A DNA stretch of 64,000 nucleotides, from assembly GCF_012241385.1 (NCBI RefSeq), contig NZ_JAAVXB010000011.1, positions 113,882 to 177,881 of the forward strand. Reading direction: 5' to 3'. Below, piece after piece: positions 44,907-53,779 of this stretch. Origin of the DNA: Solimonas marina. GTDB lineage: Bacteria; Pseudomonadota; Gammaproteobacteria; Nevskiales; Nevskiaceae. Each line of letters starts with the position of its first letter. Positions within the stretch are counted from its first letter, which is position 1. The notes beneath the pieces are model-generated. The model had not been told where the DNA came from and ran no database searches. It was given only the letters and a program-made list of their open reading frames with translations. Position numbers and translations under genes: made by a program.

Positions 44907-45602
44907 ATGAAGCTTCGCCCGCTGTTGACGCTGACACTGGCCGCCATCCCGCTGGTGGCCAGCGCCGGCGAGCGCGAAATCCATCGCGACGACTTTCGCG
45001 ACGGCCTCAAGCAATGGGTCGTCGAAGCCGAAAAGCCCGGCACGATCACCGCGCGCGACGGCGTGCTCGACATCGACGTGCCACGGGGTTTGTCGCTGTG
45101 GTTCCGGCCCGAGCTGCACGGACCGATCAAGATTCGCTACGAGGCGACGATGGTCGCCGCCGGCGGCGCCAACGATCGCGTCAGCGACCTCAACTGCTTC
45201 TGGATGGCCACCGACCCGCGCTCGCCCGGCGACTTCTTCGCAACGCTGCGCTCCGGCAAGTTCGCCGACTATGACGCGCTGAAGACCTATTACGTGGGCC
45301 TTGGCGGCAACTACAACAAGACCACGCGCTTTCGCCGCTACATCGGCAAGCCGGGCGACCGGCCGATGCTGCCGAACAACGACCTGTCGTCCGACGACGT
45401 GCTGCTCAAACCGAACGTCACGCAGACCATCACGCTGATCGCCGACGGCCGTCACATCGCCTATTACCGCGACGGCAAGCCGTTGTTCAAGTACGACGAT
45501 GCACAGCCATACACGCACGGCCACTTCGCGCTGCGCACGGTGTGGAGCCACATTCGCGTACGCAACTTCCGCGTCTACGCGTTGACGCCCGACGCCGACT
45601 GA
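44907..45602 (+). CDS. DUF6250 protein, YesU-like beta-sandwich, exported
   Basis: The 231-residue protein has a signal peptide (MKLRPLLTLTLAAIPLVASA) and one domain that fits DUF6250 (concanavalin-like). Marker segments are HRDDFRDGLKQWVVE, LNCFWMATDPRSPGDFF, YYVGLGGNYNKTTRFRRY and AYYRDGKPLFKYDD. By layout it is like YesU of the Bacillus subtilis rhamnogalacturonan cluster, whose fold is galectin-like and whose function is unknown. The place in this operon supports a role in binding or cleaving rhamnogalacturonan oligomers. This is inference by pattern and context. Confidence 0.75.
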   Translation: MKLRPLLTLTLAAIPLVASAGEREIHRDDFRDGLKQWVVEAEKPGTITARDGVLDIDVPRGLSLWFRPELHGPIKIRYEATMVAAGGANDRVSDLNCFWMATDPRSPGDFFATLRSGKFADYDALKTYYVGLGGNYNKTTRFRRYIGKPGDRPMLPNNDLSSDDVLLKPNVTQTITLIADGRHIAYYRDGKPLFKYDDAQPYTHGHFALRTVWSHIRVRNFRVYALTPDAD

Positions 45603-45648
45603 AACCGCCGACACCGGGCGTCACCACGCTACGCCGACAGACCCCGGA

Positions 45649-46854
45649 TCAATCTCGCAGCAGCTTCAGGTCGATGGCCGCGGCCATCGCCGCCATGCCG
45701 GCATCGTTCGGATGCAGATGATCGCCGGAATCGAATTGCGGGCGGATGCGCTTGGGCGCCGACGGGTCGCGCATCGCCTGATCGAAGTCGACGACACCAT
45801 CGAACAGATCGGTTTTGCGAATCCAGGCATTGAGCTGCTGGCGCATGGTCTCGCCCTGCTCCGAGTAATACATCGCACCTTCGAACGGCATGATGGTGCC
45901 GGCGATGAAGCGAATGCCGCGCGCATGCGCGCGATCGACCAGTTGCCGGTAGGCACGCTCGACTTCGGGCACGGTGACTTCATCGAGCGGCAGATGCGCG
46001 CGGCCGTAGCGACCGAAGTCGTTGATCGCCAGCAGCGAGATCACGTGGCTGACGCCACTCTGGTCGAGCACGTCGGTATCGAAGCGCGTCAGGCCCGCCG
46101 GACCGGAGCCTTCGTTGAGCATGCGATTGCCGGCGATGCCTTCGTTGAGCACGCCGAGCGGCTGGCCCTTGGCGGCCAGCAATCGCGCCGCGAGCAGGTT
46201 TGGCCAACGCCGGTTCTGGTTGTCGCTCGAATGCATGCCGTCGGTGATCGAATCGCCGAACGCGACCACCGCCGACACCGCCTTCGGCGCCTCGACGTCG
46301 ACCGACGCCAGGTAGTAGTAGGACATCCGTTGCAGCGGCGCGTCGAACGACGCGGCACCAACGGCATTGCCGCGCACTTCGTAGATCGCCTGGAACGCCC
46401 GGTTGTGCCAGGACACGGTGCCGATGTTCTGCGCCGGCAGGTACAGGCTCACCGACAGGTTGCTGTCGGCCGGCACGTCGAGCGCGACCGGATCGCTGTA
46501 GACATAGGCGCCCGGCGGAATCCGCACCGAGTCGGCGCCGTCGAAATGCAGGGTCTGCAACGTAGCGCCGGCAACCGCGCTGGCCTCGCCGCTGCGCGCC
46601 ACGCTGGCGGCGCCGATCGTCAGCGGCACGCTGCCGTAGCGATTGCTGAAGCGCACGCGAATGCGATGCCCGCCGATCGACACATGCACCGGCTGGCGCA
46701 GCGTGATCTCGCTTTGCGGTCCGCCGGCCGAGCCGGTTTCGTACAGCGACGTCGACCAGGTGCCGACCCAGTGTGGCGCCGCCGCAGCGCAGGCCAGCGG
46801 TGCGGCGGCCAGCAACAGCAAGGCGACCAAGGGCCGCATGGGCTTGATCATCAT
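45649..46854 (-). CDS. SGNH/GDSL hydrolase, exported, probable acetylesterase
   Basis: The 401-residue precursor has a signal peptide (about 1-27, ending ACAAAA) and an SGNH catalytic domain: AFGDSITDGMHS with the nucleophile Ser, NEGIAGNRML, LLAINDFGR and DHLHPNDAG with the catalytic Asp-His pair. The N-terminal part (VGTWSTSLYE to about 180) is a beta-rich segment common in secreted GDSL hydrolases. GAGGAG precedes the ATG pair at 46851-46854. As the last gene of the TonB receptor operon, it probably removes acetyl esters from pectic oligomers. Confidence 0.9.
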   Translation of the reverse strand: MMIKPMRPLVALLLLAAAPLACAAAAPHWVGTWSTSLYETGSAGGPQSEITLRQPVHVSIGGHRIRVRFSNRYGSVPLTIGAASVARSGEASAVAGATLQTLHFDGADSVRIPPGAYVYSDPVALDVPADSNLSVSLYLPAQNIGTVSWHNRAFQAIYEVRGNAVGAASFDAPLQRMSYYYLASVDVEAPKAVSAVVAFGDSITDGMHSSDNQNRRWPNLLAARLLAAKGQPLGVLNEGIAGNRMLNEGSGPAGLTRFDTDVLDQSGVSHVISLLAINDFGRYGRAHLPLDEVTVPEVERAYRQLVDRAHARGIRFIAGTIMPFEGAMYYSEQGETMRQQLNAWIRKTDLFDGVVDFDQAMRDPSAPKRIRPQFDSGDHLHPNDAGMAAMAAAIDLKLLRD

Positions 46855-46898
46855 CGTCTCCTCTGAGCATCGGCACCGGTCACGGCGCCGGTCTTCGT

Positions 46899-47870
46899 TC
46901 AACCCGTGAAGTGGTGCAGCCGGCTCCAGTCGAGCATCAGCTGCGGCCAGGCGCCGATCGGCGCGCCATTGGTGCGCAGGCCGAAGCCGTGGCCGCCCTT
47001 CTCGAAGATATGCATGGCCGCCGGCACGCGCTGATGGTGCAAGGCCAGGTACATCATCATCGAGTTGTCGACCGGCACGGCCGGGTCGTCGGTCGCCGCC
47101 AGCAGAAACGTCGGCGGCGCATCGGCCGGCACGTGCTGTTCGACCGACCATTCGGCGATCTGCGCAGCGGTCGGCGAACGGCCCAGCAGCTCGTTGCGCG
47201 AGCCCATGTGCGTGTAAGGCTCGGTCATGGTGATGACCGGATAGCCGAGCGCCGCCAGATCCGGCCGCGCCGACACCTGATCGGCCGCATCGACCGGCGC
47301 ATAGGTCTTGCGCTCGAACACCGTCGCCAGACGACCGGCCAGGTGGCCGCCGGCCGAAAAGCCCATGACGCCGACGCGCTGCGGGTCGATGCCGTATTGC
47401 GTCGCACCCGAGCGGATCAGGCGCATTGCGCGCTGCGCGTCCTGCAGCGGCGCGTCCGGACCCGCGGCCCAACCGTCGGCGGGCAGCCGGTACAGCAGCA
47501 CGAACACGGTGAACCCGCGCTCGTTGAACCAGCGCGCGATTTCATAGCCCTCCTTGCCGACCACCACGCGCTGGTAGCCGCCGCCGGGGATCATCAGCAG
47601 CGCCGCGCCATTCGGTTTGTCGGGACGGAACAGCGTCAGCGTCGGCGTGCGCACATGCAGCACGGCCGGGTCATGAACCGGGCTGTTCGGCGCGCGCTCG
47701 ATGACTTTCTGCTCGACCGTGACGCCGGCGCTGCCGGGCACCTGGCCCGGCCACAACGGGAAGGTCTCGCCGGTATCCGGCGCCGGCACCACGGCCTGTG
47801 CCGCCTGCGCGGCCGGGATCGCCGCCAGCGCCATGCCGGCGCGCAACAGGGTACGGCGATCGATCATCAT
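46899..47870 (-). CDS. Alpha/beta hydrolase, Tat-type signal, probable esterase
   Basis: The 323-residue protein starts with a twin-arginine signal (MMIDRRTLLRAGMALAAIPA) and has an esterase/lipase fold: oxyanion MIPGGGYQRVV, nucleophile GFSAGGHLAG, the acid in ATDDPAVP and His in KGGHGFG. This group includes pectin-associated acetyl esterases and BD-FAE-like enzymes. The start overlaps the PL26 stop as ATGA. The Tat signal matches that of PL26, so both fold before export and act together in the periplasm. The exact ester is not certain. Confidence 0.88.
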   Translation of the reverse strand: MMIDRRTLLRAGMALAAIPAAQAAQAVVPAPDTGETFPLWPGQVPGSAGVTVEQKVIERAPNSPVHDPAVLHVRTPTLTLFRPDKPNGAALLMIPGGGYQRVVVGKEGYEIARWFNERGFTVFVLLYRLPADGWAAGPDAPLQDAQRAMRLIRSGATQYGIDPQRVGVMGFSAGGHLAGRLATVFERKTYAPVDAADQVSARPDLAALGYPVITMTEPYTHMGSRNELLGRSPTAAQIAEWSVEQHVPADAPPTFLLAATDDPAVPVDNSMMMYLALHHQRVPAAMHIFEKGGHGFGLRTNGAPIGAWPQLMLDWSRLHHFTG

Positions 47871-50617
47871 GCCGGCTCTCCGTTCGGCGGCAGCTCGCCA
47901 CCGACCAGTGCCAGGCACTGCATCGCCGCCAGACCGAACTGGTTGGTCAGATTGGTCGACACGCCGGGGGCCTCGTCGACCGGCTTGATCACCGCCGGCG
48001 GCTCGACGCGCACGACCTCCAGCGGTCGCACCGGCTGGCCGTTCTTGGCGGCGTAGAACTCCTTCCACGCGCGCTGTGCCAACTCGGTGTCGTGGGTCCA
48101 CCAGGCGGCGAATGCGGTCAGGCGCGAATGTCCCTGCTGCAGATTCAACGGCCCGACGACGTGGCCAAGCTCGGCCTTCTGCGCCTCGGCCGGCGCGTTG
48201 AACAGACGACAATACTGCAGCCAGGCCTTGGTGAAGTTCTCGTCGAGCCGCATCTCGACCAGCTCGGCGCAGATCTCGACCAGACCGAACACGGCACTCA
48301 GGTGCGATTCGATCGGCGGCTTGTCGTGGACGATGTCGTAGGCGCCGGTGTCGAGGTTCATCGGCGCGGCGCCGGTGAAGAAGCCGTACGGCTGCGCGGC
48401 GATGGTGCGCATGCTCGCCAGCAGGCGGTCACGGATCTTGGGGTCACCGGTGCGTTCCCATTCGGTCAGCCAGGCCGCCGACACGGCGCCCCAGTCGGTG
48501 CCGAAGTTGACGTTCGGATGGTCGGCACCGACCGGCGTCGCGGTGAAGACGCCACTTTCGACCTTGCGGCCCGGCTGGATGCGGCGCAGCGTGCGCACCG
48601 CCTCGACCTGCTCGCGCATCAGATCGCCGACCCGCTCGTCGGCCGTCAGGTAGTAGTAGAAACGCCGGTTGGCGGCAGTGCTGATGCGCATCTGCTTGGC
48701 GCTGCAGCCCCAGTGCACGACGTTGTGGCGCGAGCCCAGCGGCGCGAACGGCCCGACGTGATGGACGTCGACCTCGCCGGTATGACGCGTCATCGCCTCG
48801 GCGAAGCGGAACACGTCGGCACGACCGGTGCGCAGGTAGTAGTACCAGAGCCACAGATCGGTCGATAGCTCGGAGTTGTCCCAGGCAAAGCCGCCGACGT
48901 CGTAGCGCCAGGTATGGCGATCCTCGTCGTAGGTGTGCATGACATCGCCGAAATTCCAGTAGCCGTACCAGCGACGCTCGTCGACCTGCTTGCGGTAGAA
49001 ATCGAAGTTCGCGGCCAGCCGCGTCTCGATCACGTCGCGCGATGCCGTCGTGCGATCCGGTACCGAGAACAGACGGCCGAACACGCCGCAGCCGACCAGA
49101 TGTTCCGGCGCGGCGGCCAGCAGCGGCGGCTCCTGCATGATGTTGCCGAGTTCGACGAAGCGCTCGCGCGTCGGCGTCGCCGGCAGCGTCCAGATCGTCA
49201 TCTCGCTGGTGCGCGCCACGCCGATCGGCCGCGAGAAGCCCGGCTCGTAATCCTCGTAGGTGATCTGCAGCGCTTCGAGCTGTTCGGCATAGGTCTTCTC
49301 GCCCATGTCGTCGTGATAGAAGCGCATGTCCATCGGCATCGCATCCGGCGACCACAGCCACATGGTCACCTGCGCTTCGTCGCCGGTCGCGCCACGCACG
49401 TCGAGTTGCGCCGGATAGCTCTGCCAGAAATTGCGAATGCCGAACGCGGCACCACCCTTCGGCGTGCCGACATAGGCCATGCCCGACGCACGATGACCGT
49501 GGTCGGATTCGAGCCAGACATAGCCGGCTTTGGTGCGCTTGCGCACCTCGAAGGCGTCGCAGCTGGTCTGCCGCAGCGACCAGTCACCGAACGCCGGCAC
49601 GTACTGCAGACGCTTGCTGACCGCATCGGGAAACGTCGACAGCGGCGGCACCGCGCGGCCGTCGATCTGCGCCTGGCGTACCGCCTCGCCGGGATCGCGG
49701 CGCAGGCCGGTCAGACCGCGCACCGCTTCGGCGAACACACCACCGCCCTCGCCGCCATAGCGAACGTGGCGATCATAGAGTTCGCCCTGCATTGCCACGT
49801 CGAAACGCAGGCCCAGACCGCGGATAAAGTCCTTGTTCTCGTCGCCGTCATAAACGATGGTATGCATGACGCGCACCGCATCGGAACCGGCATAGAAGTA
49901 CAGGCGGATCACGAATGGCAGCCAGCTGCGCGAACCGTCGTCCTGACGATGCTGGCCATTGATGCGCACGACCGCACGCACCGGGCCGCTCTGCTCGACC
50001 GTCACCTCATCGATCTGACCGGTGAACGCGGCGAAGGTCGTCGCGCGCTCCGGATCGATCTCCATATGACTCTGCGTCTGGCAGACCAGATGGCCGCCGC
50101 GCACGATCGGCTGGCCGTCGCGCTCGATGGACTCGATCAACATCGAACCCTTGCGCGCGATCTTGCAGCGGATCACGCCGGTGTCGACGGTGATGCGGTC
50201 GCCGGACGTCTTCGCCGATACCACCTGCTTGCCCTTGGCGGGGCGACCGGTCTTGAGCTTGAGCTGCTCGACCTTGCCGGCATCGGCGCCGATCGCGTGC
50301 GCACTCCATTTCAGGGTGCCGTCCGGCCACACCGCCAGCGGCCAGCTCTGCACCGGCACCGTCTGGCCATCCGCTGCCGCCACCGTGAAGTCGGTGCCGC
50401 GCGCATGCATGCCCTGCGGCCACGACACGCCCCAGGTCGTGCCGATGGTCGCGGTCGGCGCCCCGCCGTCCAGCCAGTGCAGCGCGACATCGCGCGGCTT
50501 GTACTTGTCCTTGGGCTGCGCCGCGAAGGCCTCAGTGCCGATCGCCGGCATCGCCAGCATCGACGCGGCGATTGCCGAGCCTTTCACGAAATCGCGACGG
50601 TTCAGGGGAGGGGCCAT
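47867..50617 (-). CDS. PL26-type exo-rhamnogalacturonan lyase (PcRGLX/YetA-like), Tat-exported
   Basis: The 916-residue protein begins with a twin-arginine signal (NRRDFVKGSAIAASMLAMPA). The N-terminal domain reads TWGVSWPQGMHARG and VWPDGTLKWSAHAIG, the pattern of the PcRGLX/YetA family, whose fungal member is an exo-acting rhamnogalacturonan lyase. A central beta domain and a C-terminal (alpha/alpha) barrel (YYNFGDVMHTYDEDRHTW-like WYGYWNFGDVMHTYDEDRH, NFGTDWGAVSAAW) follow. It would release unsaturated galacturonyl-rhamnose for the symporter and GH105. Family assignment is from memory of motifs. Confidence 0.83.
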   Translation of the reverse strand: MAPPLNRRDFVKGSAIAASMLAMPAIGTEAFAAQPKDKYKPRDVALHWLDGGAPTATIGTTWGVSWPQGMHARGTDFTVAAADGQTVPVQSWPLAVWPDGTLKWSAHAIGADAGKVEQLKLKTGRPAKGKQVVSAKTSGDRITVDTGVIRCKIARKGSMLIESIERDGQPIVRGGHLVCQTQSHMEIDPERATTFAAFTGQIDEVTVEQSGPVRAVVRINGQHRQDDGSRSWLPFVIRLYFYAGSDAVRVMHTIVYDGDENKDFIRGLGLRFDVAMQGELYDRHVRYGGEGGGVFAEAVRGLTGLRRDPGEAVRQAQIDGRAVPPLSTFPDAVSKRLQYVPAFGDWSLRQTSCDAFEVRKRTKAGYVWLESDHGHRASGMAYVGTPKGGAAFGIRNFWQSYPAQLDVRGATGDEAQVTMWLWSPDAMPMDMRFYHDDMGEKTYAEQLEALQITYEDYEPGFSRPIGVARTSEMTIWTLPATPTRERFVELGNIMQEPPLLAAAPEHLVGCGVFGRLFSVPDRTTASRDVIETRLAANFDFYRKQVDERRWYGYWNFGDVMHTYDEDRHTWRYDVGGFAWDNSELSTDLWLWYYYLRTGRADVFRFAEAMTRHTGEVDVHHVGPFAPLGSRHNVVHWGCSAKQMRISTAANRRFYYYLTADERVGDLMREQVEAVRTLRRIQPGRKVESGVFTATPVGADHPNVNFGTDWGAVSAAWLTEWERTGDPKIRDRLLASMRTIAAQPYGFFTGAAPMNLDTGAYDIVHDKPPIESHLSAVFGLVEICAELVEMRLDENFTKAWLQYCRLFNAPAEAQKAELGHVVGPLNLQQGHSRLTAFAAWWTHDTELAQRAWKEFYAAKNGQPVRPLEVVRVEPPAVIKPVDEAPGVSTNLTNQFGLAAMQCLALVGGELPPNGEPA

Positions 50618-50703
50618 CAGATCAATCTCCTTGTTATTCGGTCGCGGCGCGCTGACGGCGTTGTCGCGGGTCGCGATGGGCCGGAATCGGGGGTCCGGCG
50701 AAA

Positions 50704-50740
50704 CGCCAAACCCGCGGCCGTTGGCGGCCGCGGGTTGGCG
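50704..50740 (-). terminator. Long hairpin between the TonB receptor and PL26 genes
   Basis: Arms CGCCAAACCCGCGGCC (50704-50719) and GGCCGCGGGTTGGCG (50726-50740) pair along about 15 bp with one bulge and a 6-nt loop, 20 nt past the receptor stop. Only short T runs follow. It probably reduces, but does not stop, transcription into the three enzyme genes, which would keep receptor mRNA higher. Confidence 0.7.
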
Positions 50741-50759
50741 CTTGCACAGCGTTACTGCA

Positions 50760-53543
50760 TCAGAACTTCACCCGCACACCGGCGCTGTAGCGGCTGCCGT
50801 CGGTCTCGACGTAGTTGCGGCGATACTTGCTGCTCGAATTCTCGAAGCGTAGCGAGTTGGTCAGGTTCATCGCATTGGCGTAGATGTTGACGCCCTTGAC
50901 GATTTCGTAGCTGACCGAGCCGTCGAGCTGACCGTAGGCTTCCTGGAACTCCGGCAGGTTGCCGCGACCGACTGTGGTCTTCAGGAACTTGTCGCGCCAG
51001 TTGTAGGCCAGGCGCACGCTCAGACCGTGGTCTTCGTAGTAACCGGTGATGTTGTAGCTCGACTTCGACAAGCCTTCGAACGGCAGGTTCTTGCCGGTGA
51101 TCGGGCTGATATTCGGCGTGCCGCTGTCCTTGGCGTAGGTGTAGTTGGCGATGAAGCCGAAGCCGTCGAGGAAGCTGGCGCCAAGGGCCTCGGCCAGATC
51201 GAGCTGACCACCGACTTCGATGCCCTTGATCTTGACCCCAGCGCCGTTGTTTTCCGGCTCCGAAATCGAGAACACCGTGTCGCCGTAGTTCGGCAGCGTC
51301 TCGTTGACGTTGACCGTCTGGATGAACGACGACACGTCTTCATAGAACACGCCGAACGACGCGTACGACAGCGAAGCCGGGTACCACTCGAACGACATGT
51401 CGTACTGCGTGGCGCTGTATGGCTTGAGATCGGTATTGCCACGCGTGGCCGTGCTGGTGTCGGTGTCGACCGACAGCGTCGGCGCTTCCTGGTACGGCTC
51501 CGGACGCGCCATCAGCTTCGCGGCCGAGGTCTTCAACATCAGCGTGTGCGGAATGAAGGTCATGACCAGACCGCCGCTCGGCAGGTACTTGGTGTAGCCG
51601 CCGTCCGACGAGGTCGGCGTGCCGGTCGAGGTGTTGTAGCCCGACGAATTGACGTCGGTATCGACGACACGCACACCGACATTGCCGCGAATCGGGAAGT
51701 AGGTGTCGAAGTCGTAGTTCGCCTTCAGGTAGCCGGCCGTCGTCAGCTCGTTGATCTCCCAGACGTTGGCGGTAGTCACCGTCTGCGCCGCATCGTTGCC
51801 GCCGATGGCGTCGACGAAGTCCTGATTGAAGCGGTACCAGTTCGGCGTCGTGAAACCGACACCCTTGGTCTTGAAGAAGCGCTGCGGGCTCAGACGGCCG
51901 TAGCTCGCCACCGAGTCCTGAATGGTTGCCAGCACGTCCGGATCGTTACGGCCATCCAGCGACACCGAGCTCTTGTTGGCGTTGCTGGAGACGTGATAGC
52001 GGCTGTACTCGATACCCCATTCCAGCGACGACACCGTCACTGGCCCCATGCTCTTTTCGAGGATGTAGTCGACGTCGCTCTTGGCCGTGAACTGGTACTG
52101 ACGGAACTCACGCGGCGTGATCGACACACCGGCGTAGTTGTAGCTGGTCGGGTCGAGGATGTCGGTATCGTGGAAATCGAAATTCGGTGCCCGATACTTG
52201 TTGTTCATGTCGACGGTGATCTCCGGGGTATTGAAGATCGCCGCGTACGGACCGGTCGAAACCTGATCGTACGACATCGCCGAGTAGTTGACACGGTTCT
52301 TGATGCTCCACGGACCATGTTCCCAGTTACCGCCGATCGCCGTGGAATAGATGTGGTTGCGGAACGTATCGATCAGCGAGCGATCGTAGATCGGCACGCC
52401 GTTGGCCGCCGCCGTATTGCTGGAATCGATCAGATCACTGCGCATGTCGTAATGCGAGACCGTCTCGTTATCGCCGAAATACTGAAGCGAGCTGGTGTCG
52501 ATGGCCGGCGCGATCGTATTGATCTGCAGGAACTGGTCGTCCTTGTCGTAATCGCGCTGCGTATACATGCCTTCGAGATAAAACTCGAGGTCATGGGTCG
52601 GCTTCCACTGCGCGATGCCGTTGAACGCGAGGCGCTTGTTGTTCTCGCGGACAATCACGTCACGCGGGATATACGGCACGAAGTCGTCGGTCCCGCTGCC
52701 GTTGTAGTCGTCGGGCTGAATCCAGCCGGTGCTGCGAAACTGGTGCGAGTTCGCCTGCTTCTTTTCGTAGACGACACCACCCAGCAGACCGAAGGTATTG
52801 TTGAGCCAGCTGTGGCCGACGAACGCCGACAAACGCGGCACGTAGTCATTGGTCAGATTGCTGTGTGTGCCTTCCGCCGACGCCGCATAGAAATCCTTGC
52901 CGCCGCCGTCGAGCGGCTTGCGCGAGATGATGCGCACGACGCCGCCGAGGCCGCCCTCGGTCATGTCCGCGGTCTGCGACTTGACGACCTCGACGCGCGA
53001 GACGAACTCCGAAGGAAAGTCGCGGGTATCGACCTCACGGCCACCATTGACGTTGGTCGACAGTGCTGTCGATCCGTTGAACTCGACACGCACCAGCGAC
53101 GAAGTGATGCCGCGCACATTGATCGTCGAGCCTTCGCCGTTCTCACGCGAAATGGTGACGCCGGTCACGCGCTGCAGGGCTTCGCCGACGTTCTTGTCCG
53201 GCAGCTTGCCGATGTCTTCGGCCGAGATACCGTCGAGCACCTGATCGGAATCGCGCTTGGCCTTCAGCGCATCCTCGAGGCTGGCGCGCACGCCGGTCAC
53301 GACGATTTCGGAAATACCCGCGCTGGACGCATCGCTGGCACTGTCATCGGACGACGTCGACGATTTCTGCGTCTTGGCGGTGACGGTGCTGGACTGCTGC
53401 TGGGTGGTGGACGAGGAATCATCGCCCATCGTCTGCGCGTGGGCGGGCAGCGAGCTGCCCAGGGCAATCGCCGAAACAATTGCAGACAATTCGAAAAAAG
53501 ACGGACGTGCAGATGCACGTCGACCTGACGGCAGTCTCGTCAT
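50760..53543 (-). CDS. TonB-dependent receptor for pectic oligosaccharides
   Basis: The 927-residue outer-membrane protein has a signal peptide (about 1-36), a Ser/Thr/Gln-rich spacer (about 40-75), the TonB box region SEIVVTGVRASLEDAL, a plug domain (VLDGISAEDIGKLPDKNVGEALQRV, NVRG) and a 22-strand-type barrel ending in VRVKF. The SLEDALKAKRDSDQV start of the plug is typical of the carbohydrate receptors of Xanthomonas and Caulobacter relatives. It is the first gene of an operon with PL26 and two esterases, so the ligand is most likely rhamnogalacturonan oligomers. No SusD-like gene is present. Confidence 0.95.
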   Translation of the reverse strand: MTRLPSGRRASARPSFFELSAIVSAIALGSSLPAHAQTMGDDSSSTTQQQSSTVTAKTQKSSTSSDDSASDASSAGISEIVVTGVRASLEDALKAKRDSDQVLDGISAEDIGKLPDKNVGEALQRVTGVTISRENGEGSTINVRGITSSLVRVEFNGSTALSTNVNGGREVDTRDFPSEFVSRVEVVKSQTADMTEGGLGGVVRIISRKPLDGGGKDFYAASAEGTHSNLTNDYVPRLSAFVGHSWLNNTFGLLGGVVYEKKQANSHQFRSTGWIQPDDYNGSGTDDFVPYIPRDVIVRENNKRLAFNGIAQWKPTHDLEFYLEGMYTQRDYDKDDQFLQINTIAPAIDTSSLQYFGDNETVSHYDMRSDLIDSSNTAAANGVPIYDRSLIDTFRNHIYSTAIGGNWEHGPWSIKNRVNYSAMSYDQVSTGPYAAIFNTPEITVDMNNKYRAPNFDFHDTDILDPTSYNYAGVSITPREFRQYQFTAKSDVDYILEKSMGPVTVSSLEWGIEYSRYHVSSNANKSSVSLDGRNDPDVLATIQDSVASYGRLSPQRFFKTKGVGFTTPNWYRFNQDFVDAIGGNDAAQTVTTANVWEINELTTAGYLKANYDFDTYFPIRGNVGVRVVDTDVNSSGYNTSTGTPTSSDGGYTKYLPSGGLVMTFIPHTLMLKTSAAKLMARPEPYQEAPTLSVDTDTSTATRGNTDLKPYSATQYDMSFEWYPASLSYASFGVFYEDVSSFIQTVNVNETLPNYGDTVFSISEPENNGAGVKIKGIEVGGQLDLAEALGASFLDGFGFIANYTYAKDSGTPNISPITGKNLPFEGLSKSSYNITGYYEDHGLSVRLAYNWRDKFLKTTVGRGNLPEFQEAYGQLDGSVSYEIVKGVNIYANAMNLTNSLRFENSSSKYRRNYVETDGSRYSAGVRVKF

Positions 53544-53779
53544 GACTCCTCCGTTGTTTGTGTTGATTTATGCAGCGGAGGATTTCACATCGATCGATCG
53601 ACTACTAATGTAAAAATAGGAGTCATCGATTTTGCTTATGCATCGATCATGGCTCGCGGCCGATGCTGCGCCGCAATTCGATCGCCGCTTTCCTACGCAA
53701 AATGCACTGCTGTCGGCGTTTCGCGACATCCCGCCGACAGGCGCCATGGTATCGCGCCTCAACGCGAAAACCGCGTTTT
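53544..53779 (-). promoter_or_regulatory. Control region of the TonB receptor operon, with CATCGAT repeats
   Basis: The heptamer CATCGAT occurs three times (53588-53594, 53624-53630, 53641-53647) within 60 bp, in an AT-richer patch of 53580-53645. This should hold the promoter and operator of the receptor operon. GGAGGAGTC lies before the ATG at 53543. The part next to the GH115 stop (53650-53779) shows nothing recognisable. Confidence 0.5.
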
